From contig NZ_JAWDXO010000023.1 in assembly GCF_032477075.1 (NCBI RefSeq), positions 1-64,000 of the forward strand: a DNA stretch of 64,000 nt. The letters are read 5' to 3'. The DNA is from Fusobacterium sp. (GTDB lineage Bacteria; Fusobacteriota; Fusobacteriia; Fusobacteriales; Fusobacteriaceae). A model generated the notes under the pieces. It was not told the DNA's origin and did no database searches. It saw nothing but the letters and a program-made list of their open reading frames with translations. The position numbers and the translations under genes are program-made. Of the stretch, positions 63,648 through 64,000 are shown in pieces; position 1 is the stretch's first letter, and every line of letters starts with the position of its first letter.

Positions 63648-64000
63648 TTAATCTTCTATTATTTCTCCACTTGTAGATATTGTTACAATATTCCAAGGTA
63701 TTAGTTTACTGCTTTGAAGTAATGCTTTTTTCACTGCATTCACTATTCCACCACAGCATGGAACCTGCATACGTACAACAGTAAGTGATTTTATATTATT
63801 GTTTTCAAGGATTGCAGTTAATTTGTCTGCGTAATCTCCTTCATCTAATTTAGGGCATCCTATGAGAGTTATTCTGTTTTTTATAAATTTATTATGAAAA
63901 TCTCCATAGGCATATGCTGTACAATCTGCTGCTATCAATAAATTAGCTCCATTAAAATATGGTGCATTAAACGGTACAAGTTTTATTTGTACAGGCCATT
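63648..64000 (-). CDS. Iron-sulfur (ferredoxin-type) protein, 5' end cut by window
   Basis: The frame stays open to the window edge, so the gene is partial; at least 117 residues of its C-terminus are here. The visible part starts WPVQIKLVPFNAPYFNGANLLIAADCTAYAYG and contains IGCPKLD and QVPCCGGI. This is the C-terminal region of the 4Fe-4S binding family where the cluster-binding ferredoxin cysteines lie in the missing N-terminus. Redox partner unknown. Confidence 0.78.
   Translation of the reverse strand, partial: WPVQIKLVPFNAPYFNGANLLIAADCTAYAYGDFHNKFIKNRITLIGCPKLDEGDYADKLTAILENNNIKSLTVVRMQVPCCGGIVNAVKKALLQSSKLIPWNIVTISTSGEIIED

Noticed and set aside
1..64000. CRISPR array, tRNA, rRNA or insertion sequence
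   Set aside because: No regularly spaced repeats, no cloverleaf with CCA-type end or conserved T-loop, and no transposase were found when reading both strands.

Overview
The window is a very AT-rich, densely packed piece of a bacterial chromosome. It most likely comes from Fusobacterium, perhaps the varium/ulcerans/mortiferum group. That genus call is inference. It rests on base composition, a fusobacterial-type class D beta-lactamase, a barrel-only outer-membrane protein with an autotransporter-like C-terminus, anaerobic class III ribonucleotide reductase, lipoproteins and secreted proteins of a Gram-negative envelope, and strong GGAGG ribosome sites with occasional TTG/GTG starts.

Left part (1-22 kb) is mostly ordinary housekeeping and accessory genes. 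It holds endonuclease IV with a nitroreductase and a SnoaL-like protein, a ROK regulator, a GNAT acetyltransferase, and an outer-membrane barrel with a BI-1 protein. It also holds an iron-dependent alcohol dehydrogenase broken by a one-base deletion, a COG2509 flavoprotein, HU, a short FimB-sized tyrosine recombinase, and a translationally coupled amidohydrolase/M20 hydrolase pair. An NAD-dependent epimerase, a PheC-like periplasmic protein, an RlpA-like lipoprotein, a class D beta-lactamase, some decayed genes and a solitary EutH follow.

Centre (22.1-49.3 kb) is the highlight. About 21 minus-strand genes are packed head to tail downstream of one strong promoter at 49259-49288. They encode what looks like a contractile injection (type VI-like) apparatus. 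In transcription order these are: a one-piece sheath, an Hcp-like tube, a possible baseplate adaptor, a J-domain protein, a membrane FHA protein and a zinc-ribbon/FHA protein. Next come a PP2C-like/TM/helical-repeat protein, a small Ser/Thr kinase, a divergent Hsp70/actin-fold ATPase, a second enlarged tube-like protein and two paralogous secreted proteins. Then follow two unknown proteins (baseplate candidates) and a small membrane protein. A duplicated lipoprotein/effector cassette comes next, with one copy decayed and one carrying a roughly 1200-residue effector with a C-terminal DUF4280/PAAR-like tip. A VgrG-like spike, two unknown proteins and a second PP2C-like protein end the cluster. 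No ClpV-like AAA+ protein and no TssJ/L/M are visible. Both PP2C domains lack conserved metal-ligand aspartates. The Hsp70/J-domain pair is an obvious candidate to replace ClpV. I cannot assign this cluster to a named subtype from sequence alone.

Right part (49.3-64 kb) starts with nrdD-nrdG behind two NrdR-like boxes exactly 31 nt apart, then a radical SAM protein. A sigma-54 activator lies divergent from a perfect -24/-12 promoter that drives a ketopantoate-reductase-like enzyme, a GntP permease and a BKACE-family cleavage enzyme. Small SnoaL-like, YbjQ-like, YaiI-like, MATE and AAC(6')-like genes follow. An iron-sulfur protein gene runs off the window end. No rRNA, tRNA, CRISPR array or insertion sequence was recognised by reading.
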